A stretch of DNA of 64,000 nt from Demequina litorisediminis. GTDB lineage: Bacteria; Actinomycetota; Actinomycetes; Actinomycetales; Demequinaceae. Below the pieces are notes generated by a model. The model saw nothing but the letters and a program-made list of their open reading frames with translations. It searched no databases and was not told where the DNA came from. Numbering within the stretch: the first letter of the stretch is position 1; every line of letters begins with the position of its first letter. The stretch is taken from assembly GCF_030161615.1 (NCBI RefSeq), contig NZ_BSUN01000001.1:2542001-2606000 (forward strand), given 5' to 3'. The translations under genes and the position numbers were made by a program. Below are positions 41,030-54,333 of this stretch, one piece after another.

Positions 41030-42272
41030 CTAGAGCCCGCTCGCCTCGGCGACTACGGGGGAGAAGCCGGACGCGGCCAGCGCGTCGAGTACCTCCTGCT
41101 GATGGTTGGGGCCACGCGTCTCGACACTGACCTGCAACACCACATCGCTGACCGTCAGCCCGGCGTCGTGACGGGTGTGAAGCACCTCGATGACATTCGC
41201 GCGTGCCGCGGCAAGGATCTCCGAGACGCGTGCCAACTGGCCCGGACGGTCGGGCAACGGAATTCTCATCGTCATGTACCGGCCCGAGGCGACCAGCCCG
41301 TGGCCGATGATGCGCTGCATGAGGAGCGGGTCGATGTTGCCTCCCGAGAGCACCACGGTCGTGGGGCCTACGGGCGCGATGAGGCCACCAAGAATGGCTG
41401 CCACCCCCGCGGCACCGGCCGGTTCGACCACGAGTTTGGTGCGCTCAAGGATCACCAGCACGGCGCGCGCGAGGTCATCTTCGTCCACCGTGACGATCTC
41501 GTCGACCAAGTCCCGAATGAGGGGAAATGTCAGCGCGCCGGGGCGCGCGACGGCGATGCCGTCGGCGATGGTGGCGTCGCGGTCGATCGAGACGGGCTCA
41601 CCCGCCGCGAGTGACGGGGGATACGCGGCCGATGCCGATGCCTGCACTCCGACGACGCGCACCTCGTGGCCCGCGAGTTCCGCATGGGCCTTGGCGGCGA
41701 CGGCGATACCTGCGACGAGGCCTCCTCCGCCGACCGGGACCACGATCGTGCTGACCTCGGGCACGTCTTGGACGATCTCCAGGCCGACCGTTCCCTGCCC
41801 GGCGATCACGTCGGGGTGGTCAAACGGGTGGATCATGATGGCACCCGTGCGCGACGCGTGATCCTGTGCGAGGGCGAGACAGTCCTCGACGGTGGCGCCC
41901 TCGGTGACGACAGTGGCGCCGTAGCCCTTGGTGGCAAGGAGCTTCGGCACCGGGGCGCCGAGCGGCATGAAGATGGTCGCGGGGATCCCGAGTTGCTGGG
42001 CGGCGAACGCGACTCCCTGGGCGTGATTGCCTGCGGACGCGGCGACCACGCCGCGAGCGCGCTCCTCGCGAGACAAGCGGGAGAGGCGGTAGGTCGCCCC
42101 GCGCAGGCTTGAACGAACCGGTGCGTTGCAGGTTCTCGAGCTTCATCGTCACGGGAACGCCCAGGAGGTCGCTGAGGTGGGTCGCGTGGTCGAGGGGAGT
42201 GCGCTGAGCCACGCCTGCGAGCGCCGCCGCGGCCGCCTCGATGTCACCCATCGTCACGTCGGAAGCGCCCAT
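41030..42272 (-). CDS. ilvA: Threonine ammonia-lyase (threonine dehydratase)
   Basis: PLP enzyme turning threonine into 2-oxobutanoate. 413 residues. PLP lysine in LENLQRTGSFKLRGA near residue 57; SAGNHAQGVAFAAQQLGIPA; glycine-rich PVGGGGLVAGIAVAAK; a C-terminal ACT domain (PDRPGQLARVSEILAAARAN) marks the regulated single-ACT type (biosynthetic or catabolic cannot be settled here). One AGCT gain at 42105-42109, next to the PLP lysine. AGCT at 41940 and 42139 intact. Start could also be ATG 42251. Confidence 0.9.
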
Positions 42273-42309
42273 GGTCGTCAGTCTAGGCGCGGCGCCGTAG
42301 GCCCCAGCG

Positions 42310-43233
42310 TCACGCGTTGCGGGAGGTCTTGAGGAGGAAATGGCTCGCCGAGTGCGCCGCGGCGAAGACGCCAAGTCCCGCAAGGTGCAGCGCGACGAGC
42401 CACTCGGGCAATCCCGTGAAGTACTGGAAGTACCCGATGGCGCCCTGCGCGAGCGTCACGGCGGCCAGCACCCCCACGCCTTGCGGACCTCGTCGCTGTC
42501 GCCCACGGAGTGGTCTCGCCGGATGCGCCACACCAGCAGCGCAAAGAGGCCCAGGAACAGCCAGACCGAGGCGGCATGCACACGGGCGATCAGTTCGGGG
42601 TCGAGCGCGAGCCGATCGGTCGCCTCGGCGTCACCGGAGTGAGGCCCGGCGCCCGTGGTGAGCGCTCCGAGGAACAGGATGACGGCGACGTTGAGCGCGA
42701 TGGCGCGCTGATGCCATATGACCGATGCGCCCTGACGCCGCGGCGCGCGTCGGTAGGCGAGCGCGAGCCAGACGGAATACCAGACCAGCGCGGTGGACAG
42801 CAGCAGGTGAGGCGCCACGAGGAGCGGGTGAAGGTCGACGAGCACGGTGATGCCGCCCACGACGGCCTGGAGAATGATGCCGACACCGGGGACGAGGCCC
42901 CACCACTTGAGGCTCGGGGCGTGAGCGCCAGATGCCAATGGCGACGCCGAGCGCTACGGCTGCCAGCACAAAGGTCAGCATCCGGTTGCCGAACTCAATC
43001 GCGGGGTGGAACCAGGTCTCGGGGTGGAACTCCGGCGTGAAGCGTCCCGGTTCACACTGGGGCCACGAGGAACAGCCCAAGCCGGAGCCGCTGAGGCGCA
43101 CCACGCCGCCGGTGACGATAATGCCCGCCTGCGTGACGATGTTGGCGATGGTGAACCCGCGCGTGTGGCGCGTGATCCAGTCGAGCACCCCGATCAGGGC
43201 GCGCCGCAGGGAGGTCATCAGGCGGGTGAACAC
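42310..43233 (-). CDS. ctaA: Heme A synthase (COX15/CtaA)
   Basis: Oxidises heme O to heme A for aa3-type cytochrome oxidase. 307 residues, about eight membrane segments in two four-helix halves. VRLSGSGLGCSSWPQCEPG near residue 45 with the paired cysteines; HPAIEFGNRML and the second-half histidines (APHLLLSTALVW, LHLAGLGVFAAAHSA). AGGCT at about 42910-42914 (restores SRPELKWWGLVPG) and one lost G/C at about 42472-42480 (restores DEVRKGVGVLAAVTL). Divergent from sufR; with SURF1 (56004) it indicates aerobic respiration. Confidence 0.9.
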
Positions 43234-43414
43234 GCGTCCATCGTAGTTTCGGTTCGCCGGTGCGCTGGACGCGTGGCGTGACCCCAGCGAGGGGGCGCCC
43301 TCGCGGGCACTCGACTGTACCGCCGTGTTCGGCCGCGACGGCAGGGAACAGGTGAGGTGTTGCCGCTCGTTCAGGGATGGCGTCGCCCCGGCTGTCGGGG
43401 ATTTTCGCAACGCC

Positions 43415-43468
43415 TGAGGTAAGGCTTCCCTTGCTTGCGAGGAAGCATTTGAGCAACAACAATGTTGT
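43415..43468 (+). promoter_or_regulatory. suf operon control region: DtxR/IdeR-like box and SufR-type inverted repeat
   Basis: GAGGTAAGGCTTCCCTTG (43416-43433) resembles actinobacterial DtxR/IdeR iron boxes, but its AGGCT might itself be a misread AGCT. Next, CAAC (43454-43457), six bases, GTTG (43464-43467), embedded in ACAACA-a-TGTTGT (43456-43468), matches the CAAC-N6-GTTG form I recall for SufR operators. sufR starts 43 bases downstream. Both are predictions from pattern only. Confidence 0.55.
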
Positions 43469-43511
43469 CTTGAAACGGGGCCGAGTGCGGCCCGAGCGGA
43501 AGGAGCGTGGC

Positions 43512-44162
43512 TTGGCATCGGACACGACTCGCGACCGGGTTCTTGGCCTCATCGCCTCGGCCGGTCCCATCACCGCAGCCTGGCTCGCCGAGGAACTCGG
43601 CGTGACCCCTGCGGGTGTGCGTCGTCACCTTGGCGCGCTCGTCGATGACGGACTCATCGCGGAGCAGGAGCAGCCCGGCACTCACGTGCGCGGCCGCGGC
43701 CGGCCTGCGAAGTCCTATGTCGCGACCACGGACGGGCAACGGTCGCTGACCACCGCCTATTCTGCCGTCGCGGTCGACGCCGTCTCCTTTATGCGTGAGC
43801 ACGGTCACCTTGACGAGTTTGTCGAGGCAAGGCTCGCCGAGCTCGAGGCCTCGGTCAGGGATGCCGTCCCGACCGATGCGCCCGTCAAGGACAGGGTCGA
43901 TGCGCTCGCCGCCGCTCTTGCAGAACAGGGATACGCGACCTCGGTGCGGCCCGGACCCGGTGGCTTCACCGTCCAGGTGTGCCAGGGCCATTGCCCCGTG
44001 CAGTCGATCGCGGAGGAGGCACCCGAGTGGTGCGAGGCGGAGACCCGCGCCTTCTCCCGCGTTCTTGATGTCCATGTCCAGCGCCTGTCGACTCTGGCAG
44101 GCGGCGCACACGTGTGCACCACGACCATCCCCGTCGCGGTTGCGACGCCCAAGGAAGGATGA
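43512..44162 (+). CDS. sufR: SufR-type iron-sulfur repressor (ArsR/DeoR-like wHTH)
   Basis: 216 residues. The winged helix is ITAAWLAEELGVTPAGVRRH (residues about 17-36), with the basic wing GRGRPAKSYVATTDG. The C-terminal half has CQGHCP and EWCEAE and a later VCTTT, cysteines suited to hold an Fe-S cluster. TTG 43512 follows AGGAG with 6 bases spacing. Likely represses the suf operon when its cluster is loaded. Frame intact; stop overlaps an ATG just before sufB. Confidence 0.88.
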   Translation: MASDTTRDRVLGLIASAGPITAAWLAEELGVTPAGVRRHLGALVDDGLIAEQEQPGTHVRGRGRPAKSYVATTDGQRSLTTAYSAVAVDAVSFMREHGHLDEFVEARLAELEASVRDAVPTDAPVKDRVDALAAALAEQGYATSVRPGPGGFTVQVCQGHCPVQSIAEEAPEWCEAETRAFSRVLDVHVQRLSTLAGGAHVCTTTIPVAVATPKEG

Positions 44163-44164
44163 CC

Positions 44165-45607
44165 ATGAGCACCCCTACCGACAACGCCCCCCAGGCGACC
44201 GATGAGGAGATCATCGCGTCGATCGGTGGCTATGAGTACGGATGGCACGACTCCGACGTGGCCGGTTCGCTTGCGCGACGCGGCCTAGACGAGGATGTCG
44301 TGCGCAACATCTCGGCGCTCAAGAACGAGCCCGAATGGATGCTGAACCTGCGCCTCAAGGGCCTGAAGATGTTCGAGAAGAAGCCCATGCCTCACTGGGG
44401 TTCCGACCTCTCGGGCATCGACTTCGACAACATCAAGTACTTCGTGCGGTCCACCGAGAAGCAGGCCACGTCCTGGGACGAGCCTGCCCGAGGACATCAA
44501 GGCGACGTACGACAAGCCTGGGCATTCCTGAGGCCGAGAAGCAGCGCCTCGTGGCAGGCGTCGCGGCCCAGTACGAGTCCGAGGTCGTCTACCACCAGAT
44601 CCGTGAGGACCTCGAGGCTCAGGGCGTCATCTTCGTCGACACCGACACCGGTCTGCGGGAGTACCCCGAGCTCTTCGAGCAGTACTTCGGCACCGTCATT
44701 CCCGTCGGTGACAACAAGTTCGCGGCGCTCAACACGTCCGTGTGGTCGGGTGGCTCGTTCGTCTACGTGCCGCCGGGCGTGCACGTCGAGATCCCGCTAC
44801 AGGCCTACTTCCGCATCAACACGGAGAACATGGGTCAGTTCGAGCGCACGCTGATCATCGCTGACGAGGGTTCGTACGTGCACTACGTCGAGGGCTGCAC
44901 CGCGCCGGTGTACTCGTCCGACTCGCTGCACTCGGCCGTCGTCGAGATCATCGTCAAGAAGAACGCTCGCGTGCGCTACACGACCATTCAGAACTGGTCG
45001 AACAACGTGTACAACCTCGTGACCAAGCGTGCGACCGCCGCGGAGGGCGCGACCATGGAGTGGGTCGACGGCAACATCGGCTCGAAGGTCACCATGAAGT
45101 ACCCCGCGATCTACATGCTCGGCGAGCACGCCCGTGGTGAGACCCTCTCGATCGCGTTCGCGGGTGAGGGCCAGCACCAGGACGCCGGCGCCAAGATGGT
45201 GCACGCGGCCCCGAACACCTCAAGGCTCGATCGTGTCGAAGTCGGTTGCCCGCGGTGGCGGCCGGACGTCGTACCGGGGACTGGTGCAGGTGCTGGAAGG
45301 CGCCAAGAACTCGAAGTCAAACGTGCTGTGCGATGCGCTGCTCGTCGACCAGATCAGCCGCTCCGACACGTACCCGTACGTCGACGTCCGCGAGGACGAC
45401 GTCCACATGGGTCACGAGGCCTCGGTCTCCAAGGTGTCGGAGGACCAGCCTGTTCTACCTGATGTCCCGAGGTATGGACGAGACGGAAGCCATGGCGATG
45501 ATCGTCCGCGGCTTCGTCGAGCCCATCGCGCGCGAGCCTCCCCATGGAGTACGCACTCGAGCCTGAACCGCCTCATCGAACTGCAGATGGAAGGATCCGT
45601 CGGTTGA
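44165..45607 (+). CDS. sufB: Fe-S cluster assembly scaffold SufB
   Basis: 478 residues. With SufC and SufD it forms the SufBC2D scaffold on which Fe-S clusters are built. Typical: [58 protein letters not shown] and the C-terminal [17 protein letters not shown]. Six AGCT gains (44481, 44515, 45223, 45447, 45535, 45560), more than any other gene here apart from the equally hit ABC-F gene. ATG 44165 chosen because GGAAGG is 6 bases upstream. Confidence 0.95.
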
Positions 45608-46810
45608 CCGTCACTGACCACTCCCGAGCCACCGCTGACGCCGCGCACACGCACGGTCTCGGCACCCCCACCCCCGACGCCTCGCGCGCGGACCGTCCCA
45701 CCTCGTTCGAGGTGGACTCCTTCACCGTGCCCACGGGTCGCGAGGAGGAGTGGCGGTTCTCGCCCACCAAGGCGCTGGCGCCGGTGTTTGTCGATGAGGC
45801 CGTTGACGGCCACCTTGAGTGGGACGTCCCGGAACTTCCGGCCGGCGTCACGCTCACCGAGGTGTCCACCGCCGATGCGCGTGAGCGTTCGGTGCGTGCG
45901 CCTGGCGACCGTGCGGCTGCCGTGGCCGCCGCGCATGCCGGCGGTGCGATGGCGCTGACGATCGCGCCGAACACTGTCGTGGACGAGCCGATCCAGATCA
46001 CCCTCACAGGTACGGGTGCCGATGTGCGCGGCCACCTCCTCGTCGAGGCGGGTGCCTCGTCGGAGGCCACCGTCATCATCGAGCGCAAGGGCACCGCCAC
46101 CTACTCTGAGTTCGTGTCGGTGGACCTTGCCCAGAACGCGAGCCTCAACCTGGTGCTCCTGCAGGCTGTGGGACGAGGACGCCGTCCACGCCGGTGAAGT
46201 CGTCGCCCGTCTGGGTCGCGACGCACGCCTGCGCGGTTCCGTCGTCACGCTCGGCGGCAAGGCTGTGCGTCTGAACACGTCCGCTGCCTTCGCTGGCGAG
46301 GGCGCCTCCGTTGACCTCTTCGGCCTGTACTTCGCCGACTCCGGCCAGCACCAGGAGCACCAGGCTCTTCGTGGACCACGCCGTGCCTCGCTGCACGTCG
46401 CGGGTGACCTACAAGGGCGCCCTGGCGGGCAAGACGGCTCGTACGGTGTGGATCGGCGACGTGCTGATCCGCAAGGAGGCCGAGGACACCGACACCTACG
46501 AGCCTCAACCGCAACCTTGTCCTGACGGACGGCGCGCGTGCGGACTCGGTGCCGAACCTCGAGATTGAAACCGGTGAGATTGCCGGTGCCGGTCACGCCT
46601 CTGCGACGGGACGATTCGACGACGAGCAGATGTTCTACCTGCGCTCTCGCGGCATCTCCGAAGACGAGGCCCGCAAGGCTCGTGGTCCGTGGCTTCTTCG
46701 CCGACCTCATTCAGGAGATTGGCGTGCCGACCGTCGAGGCGTCGCTCATGAAGGCGATCGACCTTGAGCTCGAGCACGTCAACGAGGAACTCGCCGAGGA
46801 GGAGGCGTGA
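45604..46810 (+). CDS. sufD: Fe-S cluster assembly protein SufD
   Basis: About 400 residues. SufB paralogue and partner in SufBC2D. TTG start overlaps the sufB stop. RPTSFEVDSFTVPTGREEEW near residue 35; C-terminal SRGISEDEARKLVVRGFFAD and LELEHVNEEL as in SufD/SufB. Four AGCT gains at 46163, 46362, 46501 and 46676; AGCT at 46767 is intact. Confidence 0.92.
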
Positions 46811-47147
46811 GCGAGCAGGCTCGCGTGTCTGGTGACGGACCTCGCGCCCGGTAGCGCGATGGACGTCGACCTCACTCTCGAGTCCGGCACGGACACGCCT
46901 GTCGCCGTGGTGCGCACGGACGATGGCGAGTTCTACGCCATCGGCGGTATGTGCACTCACGGCGAGGTGCCGCTGGGCGAAGGCGACGTCGAAGGCTGCT
47001 TCGTCGAGTGCTGGGCCCACGGCTCCCGCTTCGACGTGCGCACCGGCGAGCCCGACGAGCCTTCCTGCCGTCACCCCCGTGGCTACCTACCCCGTCCGTA
47101 TCGACGGCGAGCGCGTGCTCGTTGACGTCGACAACCCCAAGTCTTAA
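46807..47147 (+). CDS. Rieske-type [2Fe-2S] ferredoxin
   Basis: 112 residues, GTG start overlapping sufD. Rieske cluster ligands: GGMCTHGEVPLGEG (C-x-H) and VECWAHGSRFDVRTG (C-x2-H), residues about 50-80. This small non-haem ferredoxin (NirD/HcaC-like) sits inside the suf operon between sufD and sufC, as in many actinobacteria, and may supply electrons for cluster assembly. AGCT gains at 46817-46821 and 47058-47062. Confidence 0.9.
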
Positions 47148-47167
47148 GAAGTGAATCAAGGAGCATC

Positions 47168-49992
<2,825 letters not shown>

Positions 49993-49993
49993 C

Positions 49994-50539
49994 ATGGCCG
50001 GTGCGACGCATGTCGCGCTGATCCGCGGCATCAACGTCGGCGGACGTAACCCGGTCCCGATGGCGCGCCTGCGCGAGGAACTGTCCTCGCGCGGCGCGCC
50101 TTCGCGTACCTACATCCAGTCGGGCAACGTCATCCTCGATGCGCCGCACCTGGACGTCAGCGCCGTCACCGCGCTCGTTGAGGAGGTGCTGGCGCAGGAG
50201 TTCGACGTCACGACGGTCGTGGTGGTGCTCACAGCGCCGATGCTGAGGAGTATCGTGGAGGCCGCACCCGACGGCTTCTCCGTCGATCCCAGCGTGTTTC
50301 ACCGCGACGTCGCCTTCTTGCGCTCCGGTGTCGACGCGAGCGCGGCGCTGGGAGCGTTTCGCTTGCGCGAGGGCGTCGATGAGGCGTGGGCGGGCGACGG
50401 TGCCGTGTACTTCCGACGGCTCAGCGCCGAGCGCACCAAGAGCCGCATGAACTCCATCATGAAGACGCCTTTCTACGCGCAGATGACGATCCGCAACTGG
50501 GCGACCACCACCGCACTGGCCGAGATGGTGGACGCCTGA
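49994..50539 (+). CDS. DUF1697 family protein
   Basis: 181 residues, frame intact. Family signature ALIRGINVGGRNPVPMARLR at the N terminus and TYIQSGNVILDAP near residue 40; MNSIMKTPFYAQMTIRNW near the end. Biochemical role unknown. It begins one base after sufT, so it may be read with the suf operon. Its 3' end overlaps the convergent permease gene by about 80 bases as the sequence stands. Confidence 0.85.
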   Translation: MAGATHVALIRGINVGGRNPVPMARLREELSSRGAPSRTYIQSGNVILDAPHLDVSAVTALVEEVLAQEFDVTTVVVVLTAPMLRSIVEAAPDGFSVDPSVFHRDVAFLRSGVDASAALGAFRLREGVDEAWAGDGAVYFRRLSAERTKSRMNSIMKTPFYAQMTIRNWATTTALAEMVDA

Positions 50540-51965
50540 CCAGGTAGAAGGAGATGCGGCCGCTGGCAAGGGCAACAAGGCCGATGAGCGCGCCCACCGT
50601 CACCGCCACGCACAATGCCGCTTCCGCGTGGGTGAACAGCCGCAGGCCGCGCTCACGGCGGGCCCGCCAATACATCAGTGTCGCGGGTGCGTACACGACG
50701 AGTGCGATCAGGACGTACTGCAGGCCCATCGCGTAGACGAGGTAGCAGGTGTACGCGAAGGCGCAGGCTGTGAGAGCGAGCGCCCCCGAGCGCCGGGTGC
50801 CGCCGAGCGTGAGCTTCAGCGCGAACGCCGCCGTGAGCAAATACGGCAGGATCGTCACGGCACTCGTGAGCCTCCAGCGAGAAGTCGGAGGCGCTGCGCG
50901 AAAAGTGCGCGATGACCAGGAAGACCTGGCTGAGCAATGAGGTCGCGGTCAGCGCGCGCAGCGGCACGCCGCGGGGGCTCAGCGTCGCGAGAGCGCGGGG
51001 CGCGTCGTCGCCGCTGGCGGCGGCGAAGAGGACCTCGGCCCCCAGAAGCGTCCAGGCCAGGTAGGCGCCGAGGACCGAGATCAGCAGCCCGATGCCGACC
51101 ATCCACGCGCCCCAGGAACCCACCGCGGCCTCGATCACGCCTGCGGCTGAGGGCTGGCGCAGCGAGGCGAGCTCCTCGCGGGGCAGCACACCGTAGGACA
51201 GCATGGTGATCACCACAAACAGCGCGAGCACGGTGAGGAAGCCGGTCACCGTGGCGCGCCCCACGTCCTCGCGTCGCCGCGCATACCGCGAGAAGACGTT
51301 GGCGCCTTCCACGCCAAGGAAGACGAACACGGTCACGAGCATCGTCGCGCGCACCTGCTCGGCGAGGTCACCCGCGGTGTGGGTAGGCGAGCCCCACAGG
51401 TTGTCGACGAAGGTCTCCCACGAGAAGCCAGCGAATGCGACCACGACGATGAACAGCGCCAGGGGATGAGTTTGGCGATGGTGGTGATGGTGTTGATGAT
51501 GGCGGCCGTATCGATACCGCGCGCGATGACGGCATGGAAGACCCAGATTCCCGCAGAGCCGACCACGACGGCGGCGAGGGTGTCGCCCTCGCCGAGTGCC
51601 GGGATGACCGCTCCGAGCGTCGAGCAGATCAGCACCCAGTAGGTGACGTTGGCGATGCAGGCCCCGGCCCAGTAGCCGAACGCCGAGAAGAACCCGACGT
51701 AGGGGCCAAAGCCCGCCTTGGCGTACGCGAAGATACCTGCGTCGAGGTCGGGACGCTCGCGAGAGAGCCGTTGGAACACGATGGCCATGAGCAACATGCC
51801 GCCGCCTGCGAGCGTCCACGCGATGAGGGCGCCGTACACGCCAGTCGCCTCGGCAAACGTGGACGGGAGGGAAAAGACTCCGGCGCCCACCATCGAGCCG
51901 ATGACCATCGCGATCAACATCGGCAAGCCAAGCCGGCGGGTGGGGGCAGCGGCGGACTCGGTCAT
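50457..51965 (-). CDS. Amino-acid permease (APC family, arginine/ornithine antiporter-like)
   Basis: About 502 residues, 12-13 membrane segments. GSMVGAGVFSLPSTFAEATG at the N terminus is the APC substrate loop; GFGPYVGFFSAFGYW and FLGVEGANVFSRYARRREDV resemble basic amino-acid/polyamine antiporters (ArcD/LysP group). A lost C in a run (51462-51465) and an AGCT gain (50869-50873) break the frame. The last about 27 residues (after RISFYLV) are arginine- and proline-rich and overlap the neighbour, so the true stop may be earlier. Confidence 0.83.
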
Positions 51966-52077
51966 GCCAACCCCCTCGCCAGCGCATCGTGCCTGGTGTC
52001 AGAGTAGGCCACGGCGTTCGGAGGGGAGCGGTCAGCGCTTCCGGTCGGAGCGGCGAGTGAGGATGTCGAAGGCATCG

Positions 52078-52870
52078 TCACTCGACAGGCTTCGAGGCGT
52101 CCGTGCTGGGGGACGTGTGCGGTCGCGCTGGGGGAGTCTTTGCCCGTGACGGACGCGCGGTGGGCGCCTCCGATGGCGGCGCTACCTCGGGGGCGATGCT
52201 GTGCTGAGCGGCCACCGAGCGGCGCGAGCGACGCTCGCGCCGGCGCCCCGATTCGACCTGGTCGCCCTCTTCTCCGATGCCGCGGGCGTGAATCGCCTGT
52301 CCGAGGTCAAGTGCGAAGCCGACCGTCCGGGTGGTGGTCGGGTAGAGCAGGGCTCGCAGATTGCGGTCGAACCCACGCGCCCGCGCGGCCTGACGCGACT
52401 CGAGGTAGATCTCGGCGACCTCGGGCAGGGCGCGTAGCAGGAGCGCGAACATCAGGCCGAGGGTCTCGGGCGGCAGGACGGCGCGGATGGGGCGGGCAAG
52501 CGATGAGACGAGGTCGAGCATCGCGGTCATCGATGTCGACGCCGCGATGGCGAGGGCCAGCGCCACGACCGCGATGAGGTCCGCGCTGACGTCGATAGCG
52601 CGGGACCAGTCGCCTCGCCACACGTGAATCGCAGAGGTGAGCGCGGCGACCACCAGCGTGCCTGCCATGGCGACTGCAGTGGTGCGCGCGGGCGGTTGAG
52701 TGGAGACCAGGAGCAGCAGACACGCCGCCATGATGCCCAGCGAGGCTCACGGGGTCGTCGAGCATGATCACCGCCACGGTGGTGATCAGCAGCAGGCTCA
52801 CCTTGAGCCACGCGGGCGCGTGGTGCAGGGGAGTCTGGCGGGCCCTGAAGAGCCCGGTGGGGGCAATCAC
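52078..52870 (-). CDS. ECF transporter T component (BioN-like)
   Basis: About 263 residues. Membrane coupling protein of an energy-coupling-factor transporter: about five hydrophobic segments, and the EcfT motifs ESRQAARARGF and ALDLGQAIHARGI (second Ala-Arg-Gly) that contact the ATPase. The tail (residues about 215-263) is Ser/Arg/Pro-rich and disordered. GTG start overlaps the ATPase stop. AGGCT at 52743-52747 shifts the frame (restores DDPVSSLGIMAACLLLL). Third gene of bioY-ecfA-ecfT. Confidence 0.86.
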
Positions 52871-53575
52871 GACGCGGGGCTCCGGGTGGTGCGCCCGAAC
52901 ATCAGGTCGCGATAGAACGCCACGGCCTCGACCGGGTTGCCGTCGAAGGCGACCGCGCCGTCGTCGATGACGATGGTGCGCTCGGCGCGTGCCGCCGAGT
53001 CCAGGTCGTGAGTCACCTCGATCAGTTGCACGGGCAGCGACCGCAGCAGCGCACCGACATGCGCACGCCAGCGCAGATCCAACAGGGTCGTCGGTTCGTC
53101 CGCCACGAGGATGGACGGTGTGACGGCCAGGACGCCTGCGAGGGCGAGGAGCCGGCGCTGTCCGCCAGACAGCGACCCCACCGCCACGTCTGCGCGGTTA
53201 CCAAGACCCATCTCTTCGAGGGCGTCGAGTGCGGCGCGGGTGCGCTCGTCCCGGTCCTTGATGGTGCGTCGAAGCGACAGCATGACGTCCTCGATGGCCG
53301 TCGGCATGATGAGCCTGCGCGGAGGGATCCGTGAAGAGGAAGCCCACCTTGCGGCGGACTTCGGGGCCCTTGCGCGCCACGTCGAGGCCGTCGACCTCCA
53401 CGGAGCCGGTGGTGGCGGGGATCAACCCGTTGATGAGCCGTACCAGGGTTGATTTTCCGCCACCGTTGGCTCCGATAACGGACACGCGCCGTTCGGTGAG
53501 GGTCAGCGAGGTGGGCTTCAGGATCGTCACACCCGTGTCGGGTGCGGTGACTCCCGCGTCCTTGAACTCGATCAT
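52867..53575 (-). CDS. ECF transporter ATPase (BioM-like)
   Basis: 235 residues. Walker A VIGANGGGKSTLVRLING, signature VGSLSGGQRRLLALAG, Walker B ILVADEPTTLLDLR. The Q-loop (FTDPSAQLIMPT) is restored only when AGCCT at 53312-53316 is read as AGCT. Single ATPase next to bioY and ecfT, as in BioMNY biotin uptake systems. Confidence 0.9.
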
Positions 53576-53585
53576 GGGGTCAAGG

Positions 53586-54200
53586 CTATGCGGTCGCGGG
53601 CGCCTTGCCCTCACTCGCGGCCGATGCCACGGGTCGCGCGGCTCCCAGAAGGCGGGGGTAGGCCCGGTGCACCACGGCGGCGATTCCTGCCGCGATCGCG
53701 ACCTTGAGCACGTCTCCGACCATGAAAGGCGCCATCGCGACGGTGGCATCGGCCAGGCTCAAGCCGGTGCGGACGGACAACCACGGCAGGCCGATGGCGT
53801 AGACCACGGGGATCGAGGCAAGGCCCGCGATCGCGAGGGTGGCGTAGGTGAGGCGGCCTCGGCGCCGGAACGCGACCGCGATGGCGCCGGTGATTCCCGC
53901 CGCCGGGATGAAGGACACCAGGAAGCCGCCGGTGGGGCCGGCAAGCACCGCGATGCCCGCGGACATGTTCGCGAAGATGGGCGCCCCTGCGAACCCGACC
54001 AGGATGTAGAGCGTGACGGAGGCCATGCCGCGCCACGGTCCCAGACACAGGCCCGCGACGACGACGGCGAGCGTCTGGAGCGAGAACGGGACACCGAAGG
54101 CGAGCGTGACCTCGGGGACGAGCGTCGATGCCGCGATGAACGCCGCGAACACCGCGATGAGGGCGATGTTCTGGCCGGACAGGGTCTCACGTGGGGACAT
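53586..54200 (-). CDS. bioY: Biotin transporter substrate-binding component BioY
   Basis: 204 residues, frame intact, about six membrane segments. Biotin-specific S component of an ECF transporter; signature GFAGAPIFANMSAGIAVLAG and GPTGGFLVSFIPAA. AAGGAGAG lies 5 bases before ATG. With the two genes downstream it makes a complete biotin importer. No biotin synthesis gene is seen nearby. Confidence 0.92.
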   Translation of the reverse strand: MSPRETLSGQNIALIAVFAAFIAASTLVPEVTLAFGVPFSLQTLAVVVAGLCLGPWRGMASVTLYILVGFAGAPIFANMSAGIAVLAGPTGGFLVSFIPAAGITGAIAVAFRRRGRLTYATLAIAGLASIPVVYAIGLPWLSVRTGLSLADATVAMAPFMVGDVLKVAIAAGIAAVVHRAYPRLLGAARPVASAASEGKAPATA

Positions 54201-54333
54201 GGCTCTCCTTGCTGGATAATGGTTCGGCGCTCACGCTACCCACGCCAATCGCCCGATAGGTATGGATGCGGGGTGGGGCGCACGTTTCTTGTAGAGATCC
54301 CACAGTTTTTCTGGTCTGGAGGCCTGACGCGTC

